Shown: positions 8,190 to 16,685 of the stretch, in pieces
How positions within the stretch are numbered: position 1 is the first letter of the stretch
How the letters are laid out: the number at the start of each line of letters is the position of its first letter
Origin: Streptomyces sp. NBC_01439
GTDB lineage: Bacteria > Actinomycetota > Actinomycetes > Streptomycetales > Streptomycetaceae
Length of the DNA: 64,000 bases
NCBI RefSeq assembly: GCF_036227605.1
Contig: NZ_CP109487.1
Location: forward strand, 6,509,501 to 6,573,500
Direction of reading: 5' to 3'
Position numbers and translations under genes: made by a program
Notes under the pieces: model-generated
Seen by the model: the letters and a program-made list of their open reading frames with translations, nothing else
Databases searched by the model: none
Told to the model about the DNA's origin: nothing

Positions 8190-8207
8190 AGAACTGGTAT
8201 CAGTTCT
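8190..8207. promoter_or_regulatory. Operator-like palindrome at the aldehyde dehydrogenase promoter
   Basis: AGAACTG, 4 bases, CAGTTCT: a perfect 7-bp inverted repeat 30 bases before the ATG. The half-site spacing differs from the KstR-type sites, so a different TetR/GntR-type repressor is likely. Confidence 0.6.
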
Positions 8208-8236
8208 GGAACGCCAAGCCGCAGGAGGCCTCAGCC

Positions 8237-9715
8237 ATGACCGAGCTCGTGGAACACGGAAAGCTGTTCATCGGCGGGGAGTGGACGGATCCGCTGGGCA
8301 CCGACACGATCCGGATCGTCTCCCCCCACACCGAGCAGGTCATCGGCTCCGTCCCGCACGCCTCGAAGGCTGACGTCGACCGCGCCGTCGCCGTCGCGCG
8401 CACGGCGTTCGACGAGGGGCCCTGGCCGCGGATGAGCCTGGACGAGCGGATCGCCGTCGTCTCCCGGATCAAGGACGCCATCGCCGTCCGGCACGAGGAG
8501 ATAGCCCGCTCGATCAGCTCCCAGAACGGCTCCCCTTACTCCTGGAGCGTCCTCGCCCAGGCGCTCGGCCCGATGATGGTCTACGACGCCGCGATCACGG
8601 TCGCCCGCGCCTACCCGTACGAGGAGCACCGCCAGGGCGTGCTCGGCCCGATCCTGGTGCGCCGGGAGCCGGTGGGCGTGGTCGCCGCGGTCATTCCGTG
8701 GAACGTCCCGCAGTTCGTGGCGGCGGCCAAGCTGGCGCCTGCCCTCCTGACCGGCTCGACGGTGATCCTCAAGCCGTCGCCCGAGGCGCCGCTCGACTCC
8801 TACATCCTCGCCGACATCGCGCGCGAGGCCGGGCTCCCCGAGGGCGTGCTGTCGATCCTGCCCGCCGACCGCGAGGTCAGCGAGTACCTGGTCGGGCACC
8901 CCGGCATCGACAAGGTCTCCTTCACCGGTTCGGTCGCGGCCGGCAAGCGCGTGATGGAGGTCGCCGCGCGCAACCTCACCCGCGTCACCCTCGAACTCGG
9001 GGGCAAGTCGGCCGCCGTGGTCCTCCCGGACGCCGACGTGGAGACCGCGGTCGCCGGGATCGTGCCCGCGGCCTGGATGAACAACGGTCAGGCCTGCGTC
9101 GCCCAGACCCGCATCCTCGCTCCCCGCAGCCAGTACGAGGAGGTGGCCGAGGCCCTCGCGGCGGCGGCCGGCGCGCTGGTCGTCGGCGACCCGCTCGACC
9201 CGGCGACCCAACTCGGCCCGCTCGTGGCGAAGCGGCAGCAGCAGCGCTCGCTGGACTACATCCGCATCGGGCAGGAGGAGGGCGCGAAGGTCCTGGCGGG
9301 CGGCGGCCGTCCGGCGGGCCTGGAGCAGGGCTGGTACGTGGAGCCCACCCTCTTCGGTGACGTCGACAACTCCATGCGGATCGCGCGCGAGGAGATCTTC
9401 GGCCCGGTCGTCTGCCTGATCCCCTACGGGGACGAGGCCGAGGCGGTACGGGTGGCCAACGACTCGGAGTTCGGCCTCAGCGGCAGCGTCTGGACCGCCG
9501 ACATCGAGCGCGGCATCGACTTCGCCCGCCGGATCCGCACCGGCACCTTCAATGTGAACACCTTCAGCCTGGACATGCTGGGGCCGTTCGGCGGCTACAA
9601 GAACAGCGGCCTGGGGCGGGAGTTCGGCCCCGAGGGCCTGAGCGAGTACCTGGAACACAAGATGATCCACCTTCCGGCGACGTATGCAGCGGGCGCCGCC
9701 GAGGCGGGTGCCTGA
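8237..9715 (+). CDS. Aldehyde dehydrogenase (NAD(P)+-dependent)
   Basis: Cytosolic enzyme of 492 residues oxidising an aldehyde to the acid. ELGGKSAAVV contains the general-base Glu, NNGQACVAQTR the nucleophilic Cys, and EEIFGPVV the conserved C-terminal motif; length is normal for the family. AGGAGG precedes the ATG. The stop overlaps the start of a small ferredoxin gene (TGATG), an arrangement common in actinobacterial loci for alcohol, terpene or sterol oxidation with cytochrome P450s, though no P450 gene is in the window. Two palindromes upstream suggest repression until a lipid-like inducer appears. Substrate is unassigned. Confidence 0.92.
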   Translation: MTELVEHGKLFIGGEWTDPLGTDTIRIVSPHTEQVIGSVPHASKADVDRAVAVARTAFDEGPWPRMSLDERIAVVSRIKDAIAVRHEEIARSISSQNGSPYSWSVLAQALGPMMVYDAAITVARAYPYEEHRQGVLGPILVRREPVGVVAAVIPWNVPQFVAAAKLAPALLTGSTVILKPSPEAPLDSYILADIAREAGLPEGVLSILPADREVSEYLVGHPGIDKVSFTGSVAAGKRVMEVAARNLTRVTLELGGKSAAVVLPDADVETAVAGIVPAAWMNNGQACVAQTRILAPRSQYEEVAEALAAAAGALVVGDPLDPATQLGPLVAKRQQQRSLDYIRIGQEEGAKVLAGGGRPAGLEQGWYVEPTLFGDVDNSMRIAREEIFGPVVCLIPYGDEAEAVRVANDSEFGLSGSVWTADIERGIDFARRIRTGTFNVNTFSLDMLGPFGGYKNSGLGREFGPEGLSEYLEHKMIHLPATYAAGAAEAGA

Positions 9716-9948
9716 TGGGGGACCGCTGGCAGGTCGAGGTGGACCGGGGGGTCTGCATCGGCTCGGGCATGTGCGTGAACCACGCCCCGGACGGCTTCGT
9801 CCTGGACACGGCGCGCCAGTCCCACCCGCGCACCGCCGAGTCGGACGCGAACGAGCCGATCCTCACGGCTGCGGAGGGCTGCCCGGTGGAGGCCATCATG
9901 ATCACCCTGGCGACGACGGGCGAACCGGTCTTCCCGCCGGAGGAATGA
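9715..9948 (+). CDS. Ferredoxin (3Fe-4S, P450-type)
   Basis: Small electron carrier of 77 residues. CIGSGMC (Cys-x5-Cys) plus the distal GCP gives the three-cysteine ligand set of 3Fe-4S ferredoxins that serve cytochrome P450s and related oxygenases. The ATG overlaps the aldehyde dehydrogenase stop, so the two are co-translated. No ferredoxin reductase or P450 gene is nearby; its partner must be elsewhere or be the dehydrogenase itself. Confidence 0.9.
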   Translation: MGDRWQVEVDRGVCIGSGMCVNHAPDGFVLDTARQSHPRTAESDANEPILTAAEGCPVEAIMITLATTGEPVFPPEE

Positions 9949-10021
9949 CCGCGGACGGGGAGCGGGACCCCGGCAGCCGGTGAGCCGGTGGCGGTGAGCC
10001 GGTGAGCAGGCGGCTGGCGAC

Positions 10022-10047
10022 CCGGTAGCCAGTCGCCCGGCTACCGG
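10022..10047. terminator. Bidirectional terminator hairpin
   Basis: CCGGTAGCC, 8-base loop, GGCTACCGG: perfect 9-bp stem between the convergent ferredoxin and MFS genes. Confidence 0.65.
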
Positions 10048-10109
10048 AGTCCCGTTTCGTCGCAGGGGCCGGTGCGTGCAGCCGGGTACGACCGGCCCTG
10101 CGGTCGCCC

Positions 10110-11570
10110 TCAGGCGTCGGCGCCTTCGGGAGCGCGGGTCAGCGACCGCAGCACGAGCGCGATCACGACGGCGGTGCCGGAGCACACGGTCAGGGCCAGG
10201 AAGCCGTTGCCGACACCCGCGGTGGTCGCGTCCGCGACCGAACCGCCGTCGTCGAGACGGCCGTCGACCGAGGTGGCGAGGACGGTGCCGATGACGGCGA
10301 TGCCGAGGGCGGCGCCGGTCTCGTTGAAGGTGTTGAGCAGGCCGGAGCCGACACCGGACTCCGCCACCTCGACGTGCGAGGTGCCGATGGCGAAGAGCGG
10401 GACGTAGCAGGCGGGCAGACCGGCGCCGATCACGGCCAGCGCGAACGCGGTGAGCGCGACGCTGCTGGTGCCGGCCGCAAGGATGCCCGTGCCGACCACG
10501 TGCAGGGCCGCCCCGGCCGCGTACGTTCCGCCCGGGCCCAGGGCGTTGACCAGTGACGGCGCGACCAGCGCGACCACGAGGGCGGCCAGGCCCATGGGGA
10601 GCAGTGAGAGGCCGGTGACGAAGGCGCTCATCTCGTGGACCCGCTGGAAGTACATGCTGGCCAGGAAGGAGCTGCTGATCATCACGGCGGCCACGAGGAG
10701 CAGGCCGACGCTGGACAGCCAGTAGGTGGGCTTGCGCAGCAGGTGCAGCGGGAGCAGCGGGTCGACCCGGCCGATCTCCATGAACGTGACCGCGGCGAGC
10801 AGGACCGCGGCGGCGCCGATGCTGATCCAGGCGTTCCGGTCGCCGAACCCCTCGTGCAGTCGGATCAGTCCGAAGGACAGGGCGGCCAGTCCGGCGGTGG
10901 ACACGATCGCCGACGGCAGCCGCAGCTTGCGGCCGCTGCTCGTGTCGAGGGCGGGCATGCTGCGCAGGGCGCCGATGCCGGCCGCGATGCTGACCGGGAT
11001 GTTGATCAGGAAGGCCCAGCGCCAGCTGATCGCCGTGACGATGAGCCCGCCGAGCACCACGCCGATGGTCGCGCCGATCACGCCGAGGCCGCTCCAGGCG
11101 GTCAGTGCGATCTTGCGCTGCTCCTCGTCCTGGTAGACCGCCAAGATGATCGACAGGGCGGCGGCGGAAAGCAGTGCGGCTCCGGCGCCCTGGACGGCGC
11201 GGCCCACGACGAGCAGTTCCTGGTTGCCCGCGATGCCGCAGAGCACGGAGGCCACGGCGAAGACGGTGAGGCCGGTGAGGAAGGTGCGGCGGCGTCCGAG
11301 GACGTCGGAGACGCGCCCACCGAAGAGCAGCAGGCTGCCGAGCACCAGGACGTACCCGCTGATCGTCCACTGCAGGGCCGTCTGATCCGCGGGCAGCTGT
11401 GCCCCGATCGAGGGCAGGGCCACGTTCACGACCGTCGAGTCCAGCATGACCATCAACTGGGCGACGCCGACCACCACCAGAGTGGTCCAGGCGGCCTTGC
11501 CGGGGGCCCGTGCGGGTGTTCCCGCCGCGTCATGCTCGGCCGTTCGGGGCGCCAGCGTCTGCTCGGTCAC
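10110..11570 (-). CDS. MFS drug-type efflux transporter (DHA2, 14-TM)
   Basis: Inner-membrane proton-coupled exporter of 486 residues. LDSTVVNVALPSI in TM1 is the DHA2 motif C/D1 signature and GGRVSDVLGRRRTF is MFS motif A. About 14 hydrophobic helices fit the DHA2 (EmrB/QacA) group. The GTG at 11570 is chosen because AAGGAG lies 5 bases before it; a GTG one codon earlier is too close. It is divergent from a MarR regulator across a region with two copies of the same operator, so the pump is probably repressed until a toxic ligand binds MarR. Substrate unknown. Confidence 0.9.
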   Translation of the reverse strand: MTEQTLAPRTAEHDAAGTPARAPGKAAWTTLVVVGVAQLMVMLDSTVVNVALPSIGAQLPADQTALQWTISGYVLVLGSLLLFGGRVSDVLGRRRTFLTGLTVFAVASVLCGIAGNQELLVVGRAVQGAGAALLSAAALSIILAVYQDEEQRKIALTAWSGLGVIGATIGVVLGGLIVTAISWRWAFLINIPVSIAAGIGALRSMPALDTSSGRKLRLPSAIVSTAGLAALSFGLIRLHEGFGDRNAWISIGAAAVLLAAVTFMEIGRVDPLLPLHLLRKPTYWLSSVGLLLVAAVMISSSFLASMYFQRVHEMSAFVTGLSLLPMGLAALVVALVAPSLVNALGPGGTYAAGAALHVVGTGILAAGTSSVALTAFALAVIGAGLPACYVPLFAIGTSHVEVAESGVGSGLLNTFNETGAALGIAVIGTVLATSVDGRLDDGGSVADATTAGVGNGFLALTVCSGTAVVIALVLRSLTRAPEGADA

Positions 11571-11606
11571 CACGTCTCCTTCGTCCGTCGTCTGCGCTAA
11601 ATGATT

Positions 11607-11656
11607 TATGCGCATGCATCAATTGAGCTCGGACAGTACATGTATGCGTATGCATC
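11607..11656. promoter_or_regulatory. Twin MarR operators
   Basis: TATGCGCATGCATC at 11607-11620 and TATGCGTATGCATC at 11643-11656 are near-identical, each near-palindromic, and their starts are 36 bases apart. They lie in the divergent promoter between the MFS and MarR genes, consistent with a dimer bound at each site on one helix face. Confidence 0.75.
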
Positions 11657-11681
11657 GACAAGGCGAGGTGGCGAACCTACG

Positions 11682-12104
11682 ATGAGGAACGTGACAGAAA
11701 CAGCAGCTCTCACCGACCGCTGGGTGGCCGTGACCCGCGCCTGTGCGCAGATCAACCAGGCCGCCGAGCGCGTGCTGGCCGAGCGCCACGGCCTGTGCGC
11801 CAGCGCCTTCGAGATCATGGACGTGATGGCGCGCGCCGACGACTGGATCCGGGCGGGGGAGCTCAGTTCCCGCGCGTCCCGCAGCCAGCCCCAGGTCTCG
11901 CGCCTGGTGGCCCAGATGGTCGGTGCGGGCTATGTCGAGCGAAAGCCGTGCTCCAGCGACCGGCGGGGGTTCGACGTCCGGCTCACGGCGTCCGGCCGGG
12001 AGCTCTTCTCGCAGTCCGTCGTCACCATGGAGGCGGTGCTGAGCGAGGTGGCCGAAACCAGCGCAGAGGTGCGGGACGTCATGGGGCTGACCGCCGACCG
12101 CTGA
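11682..12104 (+). CDS. MarR-family transcriptional regulator
   Basis: Winged-helix repressor of 140 residues. The helix-turn-helix region SRASRSQPQVSRLVAQMVGAGYVERKPCSSDRRGFDVRLT is a standard MarR recognition helix plus wing with the conserved SDRRG. ATG at 11682 has GAGGTGG upstream; a GTG three codons later is an alternative with a closer purine tract. The divergent MFS pump and twin operators suggest control of the pump and itself, relieved by the exported compound. Confidence 0.88.
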   Translation: MRNVTETAALTDRWVAVTRACAQINQAAERVLAERHGLCASAFEIMDVMARADDWIRAGELSSRASRSQPQVSRLVAQMVGAGYVERKPCSSDRRGFDVRLTASGRELFSQSVVTMEAVLSEVAETSAEVRDVMGLTADR

Positions 12105-12267
12105 CTGTTGGCACTGGCGGCTGGCTGTTGGTGCTGGCCGATGGTCGTTGAGCTCTAGTCGTTGTCCGCTGAGCGTGGGTCGCCGACTGCTGGCCGGCGC
12201 TCGTGCGTCGGGCCGTGCGCCGGCCTCGTTGGTTTTCCCCCGGGGCCCTACCGCCCGCGCGGCCCGC

Positions 12268-12723
12268 TCAGGGGCGGGTCGTGCGGCCCGGTCGGCTCGT
12301 GATGTTCGTGGGGCCGAGGCGCGCGCCGCACCGGTCGCAGAGCTGGTGGGTGTCGGGACCGCCGCCGCAGCCCGTGTGTTCGATGACCACCGGAGGCCCG
12401 TCCACCTCCGGGTAGTAGCGGTCGCCCCACTGCATCAGGTGGTTCAGGGCGGGCCACAGGGCCAGGCCCTTCGCCGTCAGGACGTAGTCGAAGCGTTCCG
12501 GCCGGGTCTGGTACGGACGTCGCTCCAGCACGCCCTCGGCCTCCAGTCGGCGCAGCCGGTCGGTCAGGACGCTGCGGGTGATGCCGAGTTCGCCCTGGAG
12601 CGCGTCGAAGCGCCGGTGGCCCTGCATGACGCTGCGCACGATCAGCAGCGACCAGCGTTCGCCGATCACCTCGAGGGCGCGGGCGATGGAACACACCTGG
12701 GTCTCGTAATCGCGGGCGAGCAT
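12268..12723 (-). CDS. HxlR-family transcriptional regulator
   Basis: Winged-helix regulator of 151 residues. CSIARALEVIGERWSLLIVR opens the typical HxlR domain with its early cysteine, followed by GITRSVLTDRLRRLEAEGVLERR. The C-terminal tail holds HTGCGG and CDRCG, a possible small metal or redox site not universal in the family. ATG at 12723 was chosen by alignment with the usual MLxRDYxxQxCSIARALE start. It is divergent from an alpha/beta hydrolase gene, with an inverted repeat between them, so it probably controls that gene in response to aldehydes, quinones or related stress. Confidence 0.88.
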   Translation of the reverse strand: MLARDYETQVCSIARALEVIGERWSLLIVRSVMQGHRRFDALQGELGITRSVLTDRLRRLEAEGVLERRPYQTRPERFDYVLTAKGLALWPALNHLMQWGDRYYPEVDGPPVVIEHTGCGGGPDTHQLCDRCGARLGPTNITSRPGRTTRP

Positions 12724-12749
12724 GGGTCGAGCATACCTAGTGGGTCGCG

Positions 12750-12794
12750 TGAAGCGACTCTCCTGGGCTAGGGTCGATCGAGTTAGTTGCTTCA
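12750..12794. promoter_or_regulatory. Operator pair between HxlR and hydrolase genes
   Basis: TGAAGCGACT (12750-12759) and AGTTGCTTCA (12785-12794) form an inverted repeat with one mismatch and a 25-base spacer. GTCGC/GCGAC also pair around the first half. Position in the divergent promoter suits HxlR dimers. Confidence 0.65.
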
Positions 12795-12819
12795 TCAGAC
12801 TCACTGCAAGGGGAGCAGC

Positions 12820-13665
12820 ATGTCCGCGTACCTGTCCGACTCGGCGCAGACCTCGTACGTCCAGGGCCCGACCACCCGCTTCGCCTACCGCCGGTTCGGC
12901 ACCGGCCGCGGGGTGCCGCTGGTGCTGGCCCTGCGGTTCCGCGGGACCGTCGACCACTGGGACCCCGCCTTCCTGGAGGTCCTGGCGGCCGCGCGGGACG
13001 TCATCGTCTTCGACAACGCCGGCTGCGGCCTCTCCTCGGGCCGGACCCCGGACACCATCGCCGCGATGGCCGAGGGGGCCGTCGAGTTCATCGAGGCGCT
13101 GGGTCTGCCGCGGGTGGACCTGCTGGGCTGGTCGATGGGGGGCGCGGTCGTGCAGGCCGTCGCACTGCGGCGCCCGGAGCTCGTCCGGCGGCTCGTCGTG
13201 GCCGCGAGCGGCCCTGGTGGCGTTCCCGACACCCCGGCGGCGCCGGACCGGGTGTGGGAGGTCGCGGGGAAGCCCGTCAACGACGACGAGGACTTCCTCT
13301 ACCTCTTCTTCCCCGACACCCCGGCCGCGCGCGCCGCCGGTCTGGCCTCGCTGCGCCGCCTCGACACCCGGCTCGGCGCATCCGCAGCCACCGTGCGCCC
13401 CGAGGGCGTCGGCGCGCAGGCCGCCGCGCTCGGCCGGTGGGGACGGGGGGAGGGCGCCGCTTGGGAGCGGCTCGGGGAGATCGCACACCCGGTGCTAGCG
13501 GCGGCCGGGGCCCACGACGTCATGGTCCACGCGTACGCCACGTACGCCATGTCCCAGCGGCTGGCGGACTCGAAGGTCGTCATCTACGGGGACGCCGGAC
13601 ACGGCTTCCTGTTCCAGCACCCCGAGGAGTTCGGGGGCGAGGTCCTCCGCTTCCTGGCGGAGTGA
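12820..13665 (+). CDS. Alpha/beta-fold hydrolase
   Basis: Cytosolic hydrolase of 281 residues. GWSMGG holds the nucleophilic Ser, GAHDVMV the acid and GDAGHGF the catalytic His. AAGGGGA lies 7 bases before the ATG at 12820. The family includes esterases, haloperoxidase-like proteins and C-C hydrolases; nothing in the sequence fixes the substrate. Divergence from HxlR suggests induction by a small reactive compound. Confidence 0.88.
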   Translation: MSAYLSDSAQTSYVQGPTTRFAYRRFGTGRGVPLVLALRFRGTVDHWDPAFLEVLAAARDVIVFDNAGCGLSSGRTPDTIAAMAEGAVEFIEALGLPRVDLLGWSMGGAVVQAVALRRPELVRRLVVAASGPGGVPDTPAAPDRVWEVAGKPVNDDEDFLYLFFPDTPAARAAGLASLRRLDTRLGASAATVRPEGVGAQAAALGRWGRGEGAAWERLGEIAHPVLAAAGAHDVMVHAYATYAMSQRLADSKVVIYGDAGHGFLFQHPEEFGGEVLRFLAE

Positions 13666-13704
13666 GTCGGGGGTCCGCCGCGACCCGGCTCCGGAGCGGC
13701 GGCT

Positions 13705-14328
13705 TCAGGCCTTTTCCGGAGACGTCAGGTCGATCAGGCGGCACACCGTTTCGATGTCGATCTTGACCTGGGCGATCGACGCGCGGCCGGAAAGCCACGT
13801 GATCAGCGCCGAGTGCCAGGTGTGCTCGATGACCCGGACCGCCGACAGCTGCTCCGCCGTCGGCGGCTTCTCCAGGCCCATCGCGTCCAGGATGATCGCC
13901 GTGGTCAGTCGGGACACCGTGTCCACCTCGGGGCTCACGCTCCGGTCCGCGAACGTCAGTGCCCGCACCATCGCGTCGGCCAGCTGCGGCTCCCGCTGGA
14001 GGGCGCGGAAGGCCCGCATCAGGGTCTCCGCGACCCGCGTCGCGGGATCGTCCCCGGCCGGCGGGCGCTTGCGCAGCGTGGTGTGCATGTGCTGGAGCTG
14101 GTCCTGCATGGTGGCGACCAACAGGTGCACCTTGGAGGGGAAGTAGCGGTAGAGCGTGCCCAGGGCGACGCCCGCCGCCTCCGCGACCTCGCGCATCTGG
14201 ACGGCGTCGAATCCGCCCCTGCTGGCCAGCTGGGCGCTGGCGTGCAGAATCCGGCGGCGGCGGGCCTCCTGGCGCTCCGTCAGGGGAGGCGACGCCGATG
14301 TGGTGACGGCCTTCACTTCCGCTGTCAT
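13705..14328 (-). CDS. KstR-like TetR-family regulator of lipid/sterol catabolism
   Basis: Repressor of 207 residues. RRRRILHASAQLASRGGFDAV, then QMREVAEAAGVALGTLYRYF and PSKVHLL, closely follow the DNA-binding domain of mycobacterial KstR, and the ligand domain keeps AMVRALTFADRSVSPEVD. ATG at 14328 has CGGGAG 4 bases upstream. KstR represses cholesterol and fatty-acid catabolic genes and is released by steroid-CoA intermediates. A perfect match to the KstR consensus lies in its own divergent promoter, and further matches lie before the acyl-CoA dehydrogenase, MaoC hydratase and MBL/ALDH genes of this window. The ligand in this organism is not known. Confidence 0.82.
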   Translation of the reverse strand: MTAEVKAVTTSASPPLTERQEARRRRILHASAQLASRGGFDAVQMREVAEAAGVALGTLYRYFPSKVHLLVATMQDQLQHMHTTLRKRPPAGDDPATRVAETLMRAFRALQREPQLADAMVRALTFADRSVSPEVDTVSRLTTAIILDAMGLEKPPTAEQLSAVRVIEHTWHSALITWLSGRASIAQVKIDIETVCRLIDLTSPEKA

Positions 14329-14488
14329 GGCTCCCGTTCCGTGTCGTTCCGTGTCGTTGCGCGGGCTGAATCCGGGCTGGTCCGCGGCCAGCATGGCAGG
14401 CGCCGGAGCCGTGGCGCGAATCACCTGCTCCGCCTCTTACGGTGTAGTTTCCGGCCGGTAGATTCAATGGTCTTCGACGGATCAAGTC

Positions 14489-14502
14489 TGAAACTTGTTC
14501 TA
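14489..14502. promoter_or_regulatory. KstR-type operator
   Basis: TGAAACTTGTTCTA is a full match to TNNAACNNGTTNNA. It lies 55 bases before the glycosyltransferase GTG, overlapping a candidate -10 (TACATT at 14501), and 160 bases before the regulator's own ATG. Confidence 0.75.
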
Positions 14503-14556
14503 CATTATCCGAGCGGTTACGCTCCGGCGAAAGTTGCAGGGAGAAGGGGGCCGAGA

Positions 14557-15876
14557 GTGACCGCTGAGGCCATGGTGACGAGCCCTTTCGCGGGTTCCGC
14601 CGCCGACGGCGACCGCCCGCTGCGCATCGCACTCCTCACCTATAAGGGGAACCCGTTCTGCGGCGGCCAGGGCGTCTACGTCCGCCACCTCGCGCGCGAA
14701 CTCGTCCAACTGGGGCACGCCGTCGAGGTCATCGGCGCGCAGCCCTACCCCGTGCTCGACACCGGCGCCACGCTCACCGAGCTCCCGAGCCTGGACCTGT
14801 ACCGCAGCCCGGATCCCTTCCGCACGCCGGCGCGCGACGAGTACCGGGACTGGATCGACGCCGTCGAGGTCGCCACCATGTGGACCGGCGGCTTCCCCGA
14901 GCCCCTGACCTTCTCGCTGCGCGCCCGCCGCCACCTGGCCGCGCGCGCAGGTGACTTCGACGTCATCCACGACAACCAGACGCTCGGGTACGGCCTCCTC
15001 GCCGACCTCGGCGCCCCGCTGGTCACCACGATCCACCACCCCATCACCGTCGACCGCCAGCTCGACCTCGACGCCGCGCAGGGCCGGCTGAAGCGGGCCT
15101 CCGTGCGCCGCTGGTACGGCTTCACCCGCATGCAGGGCCGCGTCGCCCGCCGACTGCCGTCCGTGCTCACCGTCTCCGGGTCCTCCAAGCAGGAGATCGC
15201 CCAGCACCTGGGCGTCCGGGACGAGCGCATCCACGTCGTGCACATCGGCGCCGACACCGACCTGTGGTCGCCGGACCCGTCCGTCGCCGAGGTGCCCGGC
15301 CGCATCGTCACCACCTCCAGCGCCGACGTGCCGCTCAAGGGGCTCGTGTACCTCGTCGAGGCGCTCGCCAAGCTGCGCACCGAGCAGCCGCAGGCGCACC
15401 TCGTCGTCGTCGGCAAGCGCGCCGAGCAGGGCCCCGTCGCCCGCGCCATCGAGACGTACGGCCTCCAGGACGCGGTCCGCTTCGTCAAGGGCATCACCGA
15501 CGCCGAGCTCGTCGACCTCTACCGCAGCGCCCAGATCGCCTGCGTGCCCTCCCTCTACGAAGGCTTCTCGCTCCCGGCCGCCGAAGCCATGGCCACCGGC
15601 ACCCCGCTCGTCGCCACCACCGGCGGCGCGATCCCCGAGGTCGCCGGACCCGACGGCGAGACCTGCCTCGCGGTGCCCCCGGGCGACGCGGGCGCGCTGG
15701 CCGGCGCACTGGGCCGGGTGCTGGGCGATCCGGAGCTGCGGGCCCGCCTCGGCGCCGCCGGGCGCGAACGGGTCCTGACCCGGTTCACCTGGGCCGCGGC
15801 CGCCCGCGGTACCGTCGCGCACTACCGCGCCGCCATCGAGCAGGCCGCCGCCGCCCCTACCCGCCGGGCGCGCTGA
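14557..15876 (+). CDS. Family 4 glycosyltransferase
   Basis: GT-B retaining glycosyltransferase of 439 residues, probably at the inner membrane face. The N-terminal domain opens RIALLTYKGNPFCGGQGVYV with the glycine-rich donor loop. The C-terminal domain has PSLYEGFSLPAAEAMATGTP, the E-x7-E motif for the nucleotide sugar. GTG at 14557 follows a GAGAAGGGGG tract. Resemblance is to PimB/MshA-type enzymes that decorate lipids or inositol. First gene of a three-gene operon with a methyltransferase and a prenyltransferase-like protein, and a KstR-type site covers its promoter. Acceptor unknown. Confidence 0.88.
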   Translation: MTAEAMVTSPFAGSAADGDRPLRIALLTYKGNPFCGGQGVYVRHLARELVQLGHAVEVIGAQPYPVLDTGATLTELPSLDLYRSPDPFRTPARDEYRDWIDAVEVATMWTGGFPEPLTFSLRARRHLAARAGDFDVIHDNQTLGYGLLADLGAPLVTTIHHPITVDRQLDLDAAQGRLKRASVRRWYGFTRMQGRVARRLPSVLTVSGSSKQEIAQHLGVRDERIHVVHIGADTDLWSPDPSVAEVPGRIVTTSSADVPLKGLVYLVEALAKLRTEQPQAHLVVVGKRAEQGPVARAIETYGLQDAVRFVKGITDAELVDLYRSAQIACVPSLYEGFSLPAAEAMATGTPLVATTGGAIPEVAGPDGETCLAVPPGDAGALAGALGRVLGDPELRARLGAAGRERVLTRFTWAAAARGTVAHYRAAIEQAAAAPTRRAR

Positions 15877-15950
15877 CCTCCTGCCCCCTCTGCTTCCTCC
15901 GCTTCCTCCCCATCCCCGAACAACCCCCGCGACCGCGAAGGCAGGACCCC

Positions 15951-16685
15951 GTGCTGACCGTCGATTTCTCCCGGTTCCCGCTCGCCGCAGGCGACCGCGT
16001 ACTCGACCTGGGCTGCGGCGCAGGCCGGCACGCCTTCGAGTGCTACCGGAGAGGCGCCCAGGTGGTCGCCGTCGACCGCAACGGCGAGGAGATCCGCGAG
16101 GTCGCCAAGTGGTTCGCAGCGATGAAGGAGGCCGGTGAGGCCCCCGCCGGGGCCACCGCCACCGCCATGGAGGGCGACGCGCTCGCCCTGCCCTTCCCCG
16201 ACGACTCCTTCGACGTCGTCATCATCTCCGAGGTGATGGAGCACATCCCCGACGACAAGGGCGTGCTCGCCGAGATGGTCCGCGTGCTCAAGCCCGGCGG
16301 GCGCATCGCCATCACCGTGCCGCGCTACGGCCCCGAGAAGATCTGCTGGGCGCTCTCCGACGCCTACCACGAGGTCGAAGGCGGCCACATCCGCATTTAC
16401 AAGGCGGACGAGCTGCTCGGCAAGATGAAGGCCGCGGGCCTCAAGCCGTACGGCACCCACCACGCGCACGGGCTGCACTCCCCGTACTGGTGGCTCAAGT
16501 GCGCCTTCGGCGTCGACAACGACAAGGCACTGCCCGTCAAGGCGTACCACAAGCTCCTGGTCTGGGACATCATGAAGAAGCCGCTGGCCACGCGGCTCGC
16601 CGAGCAGGCCCTGAACCCGCTCATAGGAAAGAGCTTCGTGGCGTACGCGACCAAGCCCCACCTCCCCGTCAGCGCGGCCCAGTGA
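15951..16685 (+). CDS. Class I SAM-dependent methyltransferase
   Basis: Enzyme of 244 residues with SAM motif I VLDLGCGAGRHAFE, acidic loop VVAVDRN and motif IV FDVVIISEVMEHIPD. The GTG at 15951 has AAGGCAGGA upstream. Its stop overlaps the next GTG (GTGA). Similar to UbiE/COQ5-like and lipid-modifying methyltransferases. The context suggests it methylates the product or acceptor of the glycosyltransferase; substrate unproven. Confidence 0.88.
   Translation: MLTVDFSRFPLAAGDRVLDLGCGAGRHAFECYRRGAQVVAVDRNGEEIREVAKWFAAMKEAGEAPAGATATAMEGDALALPFPDDSFDVVIISEVMEHIPDDKGVLAEMVRVLKPGGRIAITVPRYGPEKICWALSDAYHEVEGGHIRIYKADELLGKMKAAGLKPYGTHHAHGLHSPYWWLKCAFGVDNDKALPVKAYHKLLVWDIMKKPLATRLAEQALNPLIGKSFVAYATKPHLPVSAAQ

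Noticed and set aside
8190..8207. Treating the ALDH palindrome as a KstR-type site
   Set aside because: Half-site spacing (AAC-8-GTT) does not fit AACNNGTT.
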